Origin: Streptomyces novaecaesareae
Lineage (GTDB): Bacteria > Actinomycetota > Actinomycetes > Streptomycetales > Streptomycetaceae
Reading direction: 5' to 3'
Length of the DNA stretch: 48,206 bases
Assembly: GCF_000716875.1 (NCBI RefSeq)
Contig: NZ_JNWQ01000054.1
Span: 1 to 48,206, forward strand
Under the pieces are notes generated by a model. That model made no database searches. It was not told the origin of the DNA and worked only from the letters and a program-made list of their open reading frames with translations. This document shows positions 21,120-29,100 of the stretch, one piece after another. Every line of letters begins with the position of its first letter. Positions within the stretch are counted from its first letter, which is position 1. The position numbers and the translations under genes were made by a program.

Positions 21120-22064
21120 TCAGGCGGCGCGGGCCTCCCGGCGGTAACCGCCGGGAGCCTGGCCGAACTCCCGCTTGAACGCCTTCGCGAAGGCGTACTC
21201 CGAGCCGTAGCCGGTCTGCGCCGCCACCGAGGTCAACGGCGCCTCCGACTCCCGCAGCAACCGGGCCGCCGTGGTCATCCGCCAACGGGTCAGGTACGCC
21301 ATCGGCGGCTCGCCCACCATCGACGTGAACCGGCGGGCGAACGCGGCCCGGGACAGACCCGCCCGGTCCGCCAGCGACTCCACCGTCCACGGCGTGGACG
21401 GCGCCTCGTGGATCGCCGCCAGCGCCGGCGCCACCGCCGCGTCCCGCAGCGCCGCCGCCCACCCGGCCGCCGTCGCGGCGGGCTGGTCCTCGAACCAGGC
21501 CCGCAGGATGTACAGCAGCAGCGAGTCGATCAGCGCCGGCACGATCCCGGCCGAGCCGATCCGCGGATTCTCCAACTCGCTGCCCAACAGCTGGACGGCC
21601 GCCGCCAGTTCGGGGTGCCGGCCGTGCCGGGTCGGCAGATGGATCAGGGCCGGCAGCTGGCGGACCATCGGGTGCGGACGGCCCTGGTCCAGGTGGTAGT
21701 TCCCGCACAGCAGACTGGTGCGGGCCCCGTCGCCGCCCAGCGAGAGCGTGCCGATCGGCGAGGAGTCGTTCACCCGGCAGGCGTGCGAGTCCACCGGCGG
21801 GGTGTCCGGATGGTCGGCGAGGACGTGACCGCCGCCGTCGCGCAGGAAGACGATGTCGCCCGGGCTGAGCGCCACCGGCCCGTGCGGCTGCGCCCCGCTC
21901 CCGGCGCCCAGCGGGAGCAGCCAGCAGGTGCCGTACAGCACCACGTGGAAGCCGGCGCCGAGCACCGGGGGCAGGCGCAGGGCCCAGGGCGCGCGGCCCT
22001 CGGTGCGGACGGAGGACGGGTACGCCGTCCGCATCGAGCCCAGTGCCTCGGTCAGGATGTCCAA
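21120..22064 (-). CDS. AraC-family regulator with N-terminal cupin domain
   Basis: 314 residues from TTG 22064, which has AAGGGGGA seven bases upstream; ATG 22035 is a shorter alternative. The N-terminal half is a cupin_6-type sensor (PHGPVALSPGDIVFLRDGGGH; CRVNDSS). The C-terminal 100 residues carry two helix-turn-helix units (WTVESLADRAGLSRAAFARR, then SVAAQTGYGSEYAFAKAFKR). This architecture usually controls a neighbouring oxidoreductase, and the gene follows one on the same strand with a 53-bp gap. Effector unknown. Confidence 0.9.
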   Translation of the reverse strand: MDILTEALGSMRTAYPSSVRTEGRAPWALRLPPVLGAGFHVVLYGTCWLLPLGAGSGAQPHGPVALSPGDIVFLRDGGGHVLADHPDTPPVDSHACRVNDSSPIGTLSLGGDGARTSLLCGNYHLDQGRPHPMVRQLPALIHLPTRHGRHPELAAAVQLLGSELENPRIGSAGIVPALIDSLLLYILRAWFEDQPAATAAGWAAALRDAAVAPALAAIHEAPSTPWTVESLADRAGLSRAAFARRFTSMVGEPPMAYLTRWRMTTAARLLRESEAPLTSVAAQTGYGSEYAFAKAFKREFGQAPGGYRREARAA

Positions 22065-22117
22065 CGCCCGTCCCCCTTGGGTGCTTTCGGTGTTCTGCCG
22101 CGTTCGGTCGACCGGGT

Positions 22118-23044
22118 TCAGTCGACGGTCAGGACGACCTTGCCCTGGACCGTACCGGAGCCCACCAGCTCGTGCGCCCGGCCGGCCTCGGCCAGCGGGA
22201 AGGTCCGCGCCACGTGCGGGCGGATCAGGCCCTCGTCCACCAGGGCGGCGATCGCCTCCAGCGAGGCGTAGTCGGGCTCGACGGAGATGCCCGCGAAGCG
22301 GCGCCCGGCGGCCTCGACCGCGGCCGCCAGCTCCTGGTCGCGGTGCTCCATGATGCTCACCAGCACGCCGCCGGGCTTCAGCACCTCCAGGGCGCGGGTG
22401 TTCTCGGAGGAGGAGTCGAAGACGACGTCGACGTCCTCGACGACCCGGGTGTAGTCGGTGGTGCGGTAGTCGATGACCTCGTCCGCGCCGAGCTCCTTCA
22501 GGAAGGCGTGCTTGGGCTCGCTCGCCAGCGCGATCACGTGCGCGCCGCGGGCCTTGGCGATCTGCACGGCGAAGTGGCCGACGCCGCCCGCCGCGCGGTG
22601 GACCAGCACCCGCTGCCCCTCGCCGATCCGCGCCGCGTCCACCAGGCCCTGCCAGGCGGTCAGCGCGGCCAGCGGCAGGGCGGCGGCCGCCGCGTGGTCG
22701 ATCGAGGCCGGCTTGCGGGCCAGCTGGCGGGACGGCGCGGCCACGTACTCGGCGTAGGCGTTCGCGGCGCGTGGGAAGAACGGCATCCCGTACACCTCCT
22801 CGCCCACCCGGTAGCGGGCGCCGGGCGCGGCCTCCTCGACCACCCCGGAGACGTCCCAACCGAGTGTGAACGGCGGCTCGCCCAGCAGCGGGAACCAGCC
22901 CGCCCGCACCGCCACGTCCACCGGGTTCACCCCGGCGGCCTTCACCCGCACCAGCACCTCGCCGCTCAGCAGCTCGGGACGCTCCACCTCGGCGACCTCC
23001 AGCACCTCCGGCCCGCCGACCTCCCGCTGCACCACCGCACGCAT
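22118..23044 (-). CDS. NADP-dependent quinone-oxidoreductase-like enzyme (MDR family)
   Basis: 308 residues. Zinc-free medium-chain reductase: N-terminal GroES-like fold with VKAAGVNPVDVAVRAG and LGWDVSGVVEEAAPG; nucleotide-binding HRAAGGVGHFAVQIAKARGA (near 150). No catalytic zinc ligands are seen, as in QOR-type enzymes. ATG 23044 has AGGGAG nine bases upstream; the in-frame GTG at 23053 overlaps that site. It probably forms an operon with the downstream AraC regulator. Confidence 0.92.
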   Translation of the reverse strand: MRAVVQREVGGPEVLEVAEVERPELLSGEVLVRVKAAGVNPVDVAVRAGWFPLLGEPPFTLGWDVSGVVEEAAPGARYRVGEEVYGMPFFPRAANAYAEYVAAPSRQLARKPASIDHAAAAALPLAALTAWQGLVDAARIGEGQRVLVHRAAGGVGHFAVQIAKARGAHVIALASEPKHAFLKELGADEVIDYRTTDYTRVVEDVDVVFDSSSENTRALEVLKPGGVLVSIMEHRDQELAAAVEAAGRRFAGISVEPDYASLEAIAALVDEGLIRPHVARTFPLAEAGRAHELVGSGTVQGKVVLTVD

Positions 23045-23275
23045 CGCACTCACTCCCTGTCCGGTCGATCAACCCCGGCCCCCCGTGGGGCCGTTCTCGA
23101 TGCGATCAACGATAGGGAGGTCCGGCGAGCCGATGAATATCCTCCAGTCTCCGCCAGATGTCCGATCGTCTCGCCGGGCGAGTGGGTCAGGCCGGGTACC
23201 GGAGCAGGGTGTCGGTAGCGAGCTCGGCGATCCGGCTCGACCATGCGGGCATCATGCCACCGCGGCGGATGCGGC

Positions 23276-23311
23276 GAGGCGCCGCCGGGCGGACGGGCCC
23301 GGCGGCGCCTC
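23276..23311 (-). terminator. terminator of the 5'-nucleotidase gene
   Basis: GAGGCGCCGCCGGGC / GCCCGGCGGCGCCTC perfect 15-bp stem, loop GGACGG, 23 bp past the nucleotidase stop on the minus strand. Between it and 23044 (about 230 bp) no convincing gene is seen. Confidence 0.85.
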
Positions 23312-23333
23312 TGGGGGAGCGGAGGGGTGCTGG

Positions 23334-25169
23334 TCAGAAGACCGGCTGACCGGCGCGGACGAGGCGCCAGGAGTTGGTGAAGAAGTCGGCGGGGTCGATG
23401 ACGCCCTTGGCCTTCACCCAGGTGATCATGGTGTTGCGGATCTCGTCCGAGTTCGACCAGACCAGCTTGGCGTTGGCGACGTGCGGGAAGTTGCCGCCGC
23501 CGTTGGCGCGGTAGTTGTTGACGGCCAGGACGAACTGGGCGGCCGGGTCGATCGGCTTGCCCTGGAAGGACAGGTTGACGATCCGCTGGCCCTTCGGCTG
23601 GGCGATGTCGATGTCGTAGCTCAGGCCGTAGAGCGAGTCGTAGTTGTAGTCCGGGGTGGTCTCGGCGCCGGTCAGGGCGTCCTTGTCGACCGGGGCGCCG
23701 GGGGCGAGCTGGTTGTAGTACTTCGCCGAGAACTCCAGGTAGTCCTTGAGCTGGGCGCCCGTCAGGATGCGGGCCTCCAGGGTGTTCTCGTAGATGTACA
23801 GGCCCGCGGCGTCGCGCAGCTTGACCTGGCCGGCCGGGATCAGGGCGGTGCGGTTGAACGGAGCGGCCTGGGCCAGCACCGGCAGGTTGGCGTACTGGCC
23901 GCCCGCCAGCGCCGTCTTGACGGCGTCGGCCTGGACCTTGCCGATCAGGTCGATGATCGGGGTGGCCTTGAAGCGGGCCTCGGCGATCGACAGCTCGATC
24001 TTGCTGGTGCCGATGTTCTGGTTGACGTACGCGACGACCTTCTTGTGCTGCTCGGTGAGCGCGTCGGTGATCTCCGGGTTCTCCGGCACGGTGTTGGAGT
24101 TCAGCACCCGCGAGGAGACCGAGGTGACCTTCCAGGCGCCGTCGGCGAACTCGACCTCGAAGTCGAAGCAGCTCAGGCGCTGGCCCCAGCACAGCGGCTC
24201 GGAGAGCACGACCGTCTTGCCGGTCTTCTTGTTGACGATCAGGCGCTGCGGGACCTCCTTGTGGGTGTGGCCCACCAGCACCGCGTCGATGTCCGGGACG
24301 GTCGCCGCCATCTCGCCCGAGGCGTCCTCGGGCCAGGGCAGCTGGTCGCCGTAGGTGGTCGGCTCGTCGATGCCGGAGTGCGCCGAGACCACGATGACGT
24401 CCGCGCCGGCCGCCTTCATCCGCGGCACGTACTTGGCGGCGGTCTCCACGATGCCCGGGAAGACCATCTTGCCGCTGACGTTGGCCTTGTCCCAGATCGC
24501 GATGCCCGGGTTGGTGAGGCCGAGGATGCCGACCTTCAGCGACTTGCCCTCGCCCAGGTGCAGCTCCTTGATCACGTACGGCGGGAAGGCCGGCTTCTCG
24601 TTCTTCGCGTGCAGGGCGTTGGCGCCCAGCAGCGGGAACTCCAGCTGGTCCTCGAAGGCCTTGACGGTCGGGATGCCGTAGTTGAACTCGTGGTTGCCGA
24701 GAGCGGCGGCGTCGTACTGCATGAGGTTCATGGCGACGGCCATCGGGTGGTCCGGCACGGTGTCGCCGTCGGTGGCGATCGGCTCGATCCGGGCGTAGTA
24801 GTAGGTCAGCTGGGTGCCCTGGATGATGTCACCGGAGTCGATCAGCAGGCAGCGGTCCCAGCCCTTCTCCTCGCGCACCTGGTTGGCCAGGGTGGAGATC
24901 TTGGCCAGGCCGACCGCGTTGTGGGCCTTGTCGACGTACTCGGCGTCGGTGAAGTAGTCCCAGTTGAGCACCCGGCCGTGCAGGTCGGTGGTGCCCATGA
25001 CGGTGAAGGCCTGCTTGCGCGGCTTGCGCTGCGGGCCCTTGGCGGCCGCCGTGTCCGGCTCGGCGGCCGCGGCGGAGGGGGCGGCGGCGACGGCGGCACC
25101 GCCGACCAGGGCGGCGCCGGCGGCGGTGGCGGCGGACCGGGTGACGAAGTCACGGCGGTTCAGGGGCAT
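23334..25169 (-). CDS. Tat-exported 5'-nucleotidase / metallophosphatase
   Basis: 611 residues, bifunctional UshA/CpdB type, cleaving extracellular nucleotides. The twin-arginine signal NRRDFVTRSAATAAGAALVGG runs through an AxA site near residue 36. Metal motifs of the calcineurin-like domain: TDLHGR (near 60), DSGDIIQGT (near 105), ALGNHEFNYG (near 151-160), VSAHSGID and VGHTHKE. The C-terminal nucleotidase domain recognises the base (NYRANGGGNFP). Likely a phosphate or nucleoside scavenging enzyme. Direct repeats lie just upstream at 25260-25287. Confidence 0.93.
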   Translation of the reverse strand: MPLNRRDFVTRSAATAAGAALVGGAAVAAAPSAAAAEPDTAAAKGPQRKPRKQAFTVMGTTDLHGRVLNWDYFTDAEYVDKAHNAVGLAKISTLANQVREEKGWDRCLLIDSGDIIQGTQLTYYYARIEPIATDGDTVPDHPMAVAMNLMQYDAAALGNHEFNYGIPTVKAFEDQLEFPLLGANALHAKNEKPAFPPYVIKELHLGEGKSLKVGILGLTNPGIAIWDKANVSGKMVFPGIVETAAKYVPRMKAAGADVIVVSAHSGIDEPTTYGDQLPWPEDASGEMAATVPDIDAVLVGHTHKEVPQRLIVNKKTGKTVVLSEPLCWGQRLSCFDFEVEFADGAWKVTSVSSRVLNSNTVPENPEITDALTEQHKKVVAYVNQNIGTSKIELSIAEARFKATPIIDLIGKVQADAVKTALAGGQYANLPVLAQAAPFNRTALIPAGQVKLRDAAGLYIYENTLEARILTGAQLKDYLEFSAKYYNQLAPGAPVDKDALTGAETTPDYNYDSLYGLSYDIDIAQPKGQRIVNLSFQGKPIDPAAQFVLAVNNYRANGGGNFPHVANAKLVWSNSDEIRNTMITWVKAKGVIDPADFFTNSWRLVRAGQPVF

Positions 25170-25259
25170 GGACGACTCTCCCGGGTGGGAACGACGGCAG
25201 ATGGGCCGTCAACTGGTGTTCTTCGATGGCGAGTGCGTGCTTCCGCGTCGACGCGCATC

Positions 25260-25287
25260 GACGCGCGTAGAAGGACGCGCGTAGAAG
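25260..25287 (-). repeat. perfect 14-bp tandem repeat upstream of the nucleotidase
   Basis: GACGCGCGTAGAAG twice in tandem, preceded by two related GTCGACGCGC/ATCGACGCGC pieces, 90-120 bp before the start codon in the expected promoter region. Does not look like the 11-bp PhoP box. Confidence 0.6.
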
Positions 25288-25463
25288 TTTGCCGTGCGGG
25301 CCGGGTCGCTGAATAGCCCCCGGACCTGTCCAGGAGGTGAGATCTTGGCGACTCGTTCGTGACGAAGTCGGGCGGGGACGAGGGTGGTAGGGGGTGCCGG
25401 GCGGGGAGCGCGGGGGAGTCCGGCGGGGAGTCGGGTGAGGTGTCCCGCGAGGTGTCCGCGAGG

Positions 25464-26048
25464 TCAGGCCAGCTCGGCGGCGAGCCGGCCCACCTCGCGG
25501 CCCAGCTCCGCCGCCGGGTCCGCCGCGTCCGGGCCCGCCCACGGCTGCCAGGTCCGCGCCCGCAGGTAGCCGGCCACCGCGACCGGCAGCCGGTCCCGGA
25601 CGATCAGCTCCGCCACCGGGCCGGGGCCGGCCTCGCGCAGCGCCGTCAGCAGACCGTCCACGCCGACGCCGGGCGGCAGCGGCACGGTGTCCAGGTAGGC
25701 GGCCAGCGCCTCCAGCTCCGGGTCGGGCTCGGGCGCCGGCGGGGAAACCGGTCCCGGCGGGGAAACGGGCATCGATACCGACCCCGACCGCGGATCCGGG
25801 CCGGGGTTCGCCCCCGCGGAGGCCGGGCCCGGCGGGGCCGACGACCCCTCCGACGGGTCGCCCCGGCGGCCGGGCGCGAGCAGCGCGCCCACCGCGTACA
25901 GGCCGGCCACCACCCCCGGCCACAGGTCCCCGCCGAGCCCGGCGTAGTGCAGCCCCACCCCGACCGCGCCGCCCGCACAGCCGACCAGGTTCCTGGCCGA
26001 CTCCAGGTACCGCAGCGCCCGCCGGACGAGCCCGTCACTGGTAGCCAC
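25464..26048 (-). CDS. hypothetical protein, third gene of the VWA operon
   Basis: 194 residues. N-terminal LVRRALRYLESARNLVGCAGGAVGVGLHY then WPGVVAGLYAVGALLAP: two hydrophobic segments. A Pro/Gly-rich linker (about 58-108) follows, then a helical C-terminal part (ELEALAAYLDTVPLPPGVGVDGLL...) . It overlaps the upstream VWA gene by 14 bases, so expression is coupled. No family was recognised; a membrane-associated helper is a guess. Confidence 0.7.
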   Translation of the reverse strand: MATSDGLVRRALRYLESARNLVGCAGGAVGVGLHYAGLGGDLWPGVVAGLYAVGALLAPGRRGDPSEGSSAPPGPASAGANPGPDPRSGSVSMPVSPPGPVSPPAPEPDPELEALAAYLDTVPLPPGVGVDGLLTALREAGPGPVAELIVRDRLPVAVAGYLRARTWQPWAGPDAADPAAELGREVGRLAAELA

Positions 26049-27714
26049 GGATCTCCTCGAACGCCCCGTCCAGCGAACCCGAACCGTCGAACAGCTTGCC
26101 GCCGCTGAGGTCCGCGACCCCCTGCAACTGGCTCACCGCCGCCTCGCCGAACCTGATCGGGAACACCGGGATCGACTTCTGCCAGGCCGGCAGCGCGTCG
26201 TGGAAACGCTTGAAGTCCGCGTCCGTCGCCCCGGAGTTGCTCTCCCCGTCGGTCATCAGCACGATCGAGGTGAACCGGTCGTCGTTCGCCGCCGCCTGCT
26301 GGCGCCCGATCACCCGGTACGCCTCCTCCAACGAGTCGTACAGCGCCGTACCGCCCGTCGCCGACAGCGACTGCACATCCGCGTTGATCGCCGCCAGCTC
26401 CGCCTGCGGCCCCGGCTGGCTGCCCGTCGGCGGCACCAGATGCGTCTTCGTCCACTTCACCGAGGAGGCGAACGACAGCAGGGTGACCTCCTCGCGGTTG
26501 CGGAAGCGCCGCACCCCGCGGGTGTCGTCCGCCCCCGTCAGCCGGCCCAGCGCCGTCTTCAGCGCCGAGATCCGCGCACCCTCCATCGAGCCCGAGGTGT
26601 CCAGCACGTACACCGTCCGGGACGGCCGGCGCAGATCGTTCTGGTACGCGGCCAGCAGACCGTCCGCGACCGCCCGCGTCCCCGGGAACGGCAACTCCGG
26701 ACGGCGGTCCGTCGGCAACCCGGCGGCCGGCGCCACACCCGCGGCCGCCGGACGCCGCAGCGTCACCTCCGAGATACGCTTCTGCACCTCGTCCTTGCGC
26801 AGGTACGAAGTCAGCCGCTGGAAGGCGTCGCGCTGGTCCGGCGCGGCGGAGGAGAGCAGGGACAACGGGTAGTCCGCCGACACCACGCCGTCCAACGGAC
26901 GCACCACCGTCAACTGCTGCTGCGCCGGCAGCGTCTTGTTCAACGACAGCAGCACCGACTCGTAGTTCACCAGCGCACCCACCACGCCCGACTCGGCCCG
27001 GGTGTACGCCTGGGCCAGCCAGCCCGAGGAACCGGACGTCAGCTTCTGGCCGGTGAAGAACTGCTTCAGCTGCGGCGTCGCCTTCTGCACGTCCGCCTCG
27101 GACAGCGCCGAATCCGCCTTGGAGAACGCCGAAGCGACCGCCACCAGCGTGGAGAAGCCCGAATTGGACCGCGACGGATCCGCCATCCCGTACGTCAGCT
27201 TGCCCGCCGCGGCCGCGTCGCCCACCTGCGCCCAGGTGACCTTCGAGCCGTCGCCCCAGCCCAGGTCCCCGAGCACCGAGGAACGCACCCCGATCGCCAC
27301 CGGCGACACCATCACCGGAGTCTCGGACAGCACCTTGGACTTGCCGACCGGATCCAACCGCAGGTACTGGTTCGACGGGAACCACACCGCGTCGTACTTG
27401 CCGTCCGCCCGCCCCGAGGACACCGCGTCCGCGCCGTCCAGCGTGCCCGTCCAGGCGAACTGCACCGTCACCCCGGTGGCCTTCCTGGCCTCCTCCAGGA
27501 CCGGCGCCAGGTCCTGCAGTTCACTGCCGGCCAGGATCCGCAGCACCCCCGGGCGCGCCGTCTCGGCCGGCTGGTCGGAGGGCCCCGGGCCGGGCTTGTC
27601 GCCCCCCGAGGAGGTGCAGGCCGTCACGGCCACGAGCACGGCCGCCAGCGCGGCGGTCAGCCCGCCACGGCGCTTCGTCCGGAAGTCCACCACGCGCTTC
27701 GTGCGGAAGTCCAC
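26035..27714 (-). CDS. lipoprotein with solute-binding-like and VWA domains
   Basis: 559 residues from GTG 27714. A basic start, hydrophobic core and lipobox AVTAC (Cys33) mark a lipoprotein. Residues of about 55-310 resemble an extracellular solute-binding protein (LRILAGSELQDLAPVLEEARKATG...). Residues of about 370-555 form a von Willebrand A domain with a complete MIDAS start (YVLDTSGSMEG) and later LMTDGES. GTG 27714 overlaps the previous stop (TAGTG), with AAGGGGAA upstream. The first 24 bases are a near-exact duplication of the next 24 (encoding VDFRTKR twice). No permease is nearby. Confidence 0.88.
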   Translation of the reverse strand: MDFRTKRVVDFRTKRRGGLTAALAAVLVAVTACTSSGGDKPGPGPSDQPAETARPGVLRILAGSELQDLAPVLEEARKATGVTVQFAWTGTLDGADAVSSGRADGKYDAVWFPSNQYLRLDPVGKSKVLSETPVMVSPVAIGVRSSVLGDLGWGDGSKVTWAQVGDAAAAGKLTYGMADPSRSNSGFSTLVAVASAFSKADSALSEADVQKATPQLKQFFTGQKLTSGSSGWLAQAYTRAESGVVGALVNYESVLLSLNKTLPAQQQLTVVRPLDGVVSADYPLSLLSSAAPDQRDAFQRLTSYLRKDEVQKRISEVTLRRPAAAGVAPAAGLPTDRRPELPFPGTRAVADGLLAAYQNDLRRPSRTVYVLDTSGSMEGARISALKTALGRLTGADDTRGVRRFRNREEVTLLSFASSVKWTKTHLVPPTGSQPGPQAELAAINADVQSLSATGGTALYDSLEEAYRVIGRQQAAANDDRFTSIVLMTDGESNSGATDADFKRFHDALPAWQKSIPVFPIRFGEAAVSQLQGVADLSGGKLFDGSGSLDGAFEEIRGYQ

Positions 27715-28799
27715 TACGCGTTCCCCTTTGCCGCGTTGGTCAGCTTGACCAGGTTGTCCAGCGAAGGCAGCGTCGCCTGCTTGAACCCGGAACCGCGCAG
27801 GTCGCGCGCGAACGACGGCGGCTTCCGGTCCTTCACCAGGTTCCAGAACGCCTCCTGGTCCTCCTGCGGGCGCAGACCGAACCGGGCCTCCAGCTTGCGC
27901 AGCACCTCGTCGTTCTCCAGCACGTCGGCCAGCTTGCGGCCGTTGTCCGTACGGGCCACCAGGGTGTGGTCCGACTGCACCGTGGTGTCCGGGTACATCA
28001 CGACCATGTCCCCCGTCGACTTGCCCTGCAGCGGAAGCGCGGCCGCCTGCGACTCGTACGCGAAGACCAGCGTGCCCACCCCCGCGAAGAAGTCCCGGAA
28101 CGGCTCGTCACTGCTGATCTTCTGCATGCCCTGCAGCCTGCTGGACGTGGCCAGGACGTCCCGGACGGTGTTGACCCCCGCGTCGTCCGACACCACCTGG
28201 TTGCCGTTCGCGACGTACGCCAGCAGCGCCAGGTACATCGCCCCCGAGGACGAACTCTCCGGGTCCGTGGTCGACACGTACAGCATCCCGGCCAGCTCCG
28301 GGTGCTCGGCGGCGCCCTTGAGGTCCTTCCACTTCCGGCCGGTCCGCAGCGCCTCCACGTACTTGTCCATTCGGAACGTCCAGACGCCGCTCCCGGCGTC
28401 CACGTCCGCCAGCTGGTTCTGCTTCAGGACCTGAGCCGCCGACTCGTGCGTCACGATCACCAGCGGCGAGTAGAACGGCACCAGCGGCGAATCCTTCAAC
28501 TCCCAGTTGCGCTGGATGTCCCGGGCCGGCGCGGCACTCGCCGGGAACGCGAAGTCCAGCCCCTTGGCGTTCTTCGCCTGCTCGCTCATCGTCCAGGAAC
28601 CGGTCGAGTCCGCCTTGACCTCCAGGCCCCGCTTCCGCAACTCCGCCTTCACGTCCGGATTGTCGAAGAAGTCGCGCTTCTCCGAACCGATCAGACCGGA
28701 GACCGTGACCACATCGGCCCGCTTGTCCTCGGGGACCAGCGCATACGCCACCCAGCCCAGCAGGGCCAAGGCCGCGACCACCCCCAGCGCGCGTTTCAT
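27714..28799 (-). CDS. solute-binding-domain protein, first gene of the VWA operon
   Basis: 361 residues. Signal-anchor KRALGVVAALALLGWVAYAL without a lipobox, then an extracytoplasmic domain of solute-binding type (DVVTVSGLIGSEKRDFFD, SPLVIVTHESAAQVLKQ, YVSTTDPESSSSGAMYLALL, DMVVMYPDTTVQSDHT). ATG 28799 has GGGGGAGG eight bases upstream. It is divergent from pyk; the 301-bp gap 28800-29100 must hold both promoters. Stop and next start share one base. Family resemblance only; the ligand is unknown. Confidence 0.85.
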   Translation of the reverse strand: MKRALGVVAALALLGWVAYALVPEDKRADVVTVSGLIGSEKRDFFDNPDVKAELRKRGLEVKADSTGSWTMSEQAKNAKGLDFAFPASAAPARDIQRNWELKDSPLVPFYSPLVIVTHESAAQVLKQNQLADVDAGSGVWTFRMDKYVEALRTGRKWKDLKGAAEHPELAGMLYVSTTDPESSSSGAMYLALLAYVANGNQVVSDDAGVNTVRDVLATSSRLQGMQKISSDEPFRDFFAGVGTLVFAYESQAAALPLQGKSTGDMVVMYPDTTVQSDHTLVARTDNGRKLADVLENDEVLRKLEARFGLRPQEDQEAFWNLVKDRKPPSFARDLRGSGFKQATLPSLDNLVKLTNAAKGNA

Positions 28800-29087
28800 G
28801 CAGAACGCCTCCCCCTCGTCCGCTCCTTCGTCCGGGTGGTCCACCCGGACCCCCGGCAGCTCACCCGGGGGTGACGAGCGTCCCGCCGGGCGGGGAGCGG
28901 CAACGGAAGTGACGGTGAACCGGAGGTGAACAGCCCTTCACGGAATCGCATCGGCGGACCACCGGAAGGGGCGCGCGGGACAACGCTCGCACACCGGTCC
29001 GAGGATGTGTCAGATTGTTCAACTACCCTTACGGCAAAGGTCATCCCGCAGACTGGACCCGCGTCGAGGTTACGCGCCGGTAATGCC

Positions 29088-29093
29088 TACGCT
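29088..29093 (+). promoter_or_regulatory. -10-like hexamer of pyk
   Basis: TACGCT seven bases before ATG 29101 with no Shine-Dalgarno: would place transcription start at or next to the start codon. The same hexamer stands six bases before ATG 42490. Confidence 0.4.
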
Positions 29094-29100
29094 CAGCAGT

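Noticed and set aside
23187..23255. 22-codon minus-strand frame after the oxidoreductase
   Set aside because: No ribosome-binding site, very short, no recognisable features.
25170..25330. PhoP box before the nucleotidase
   Set aside because: Repeat unit is 14 bp and lacks the GTTCA core of 11-bp Pho repeats.
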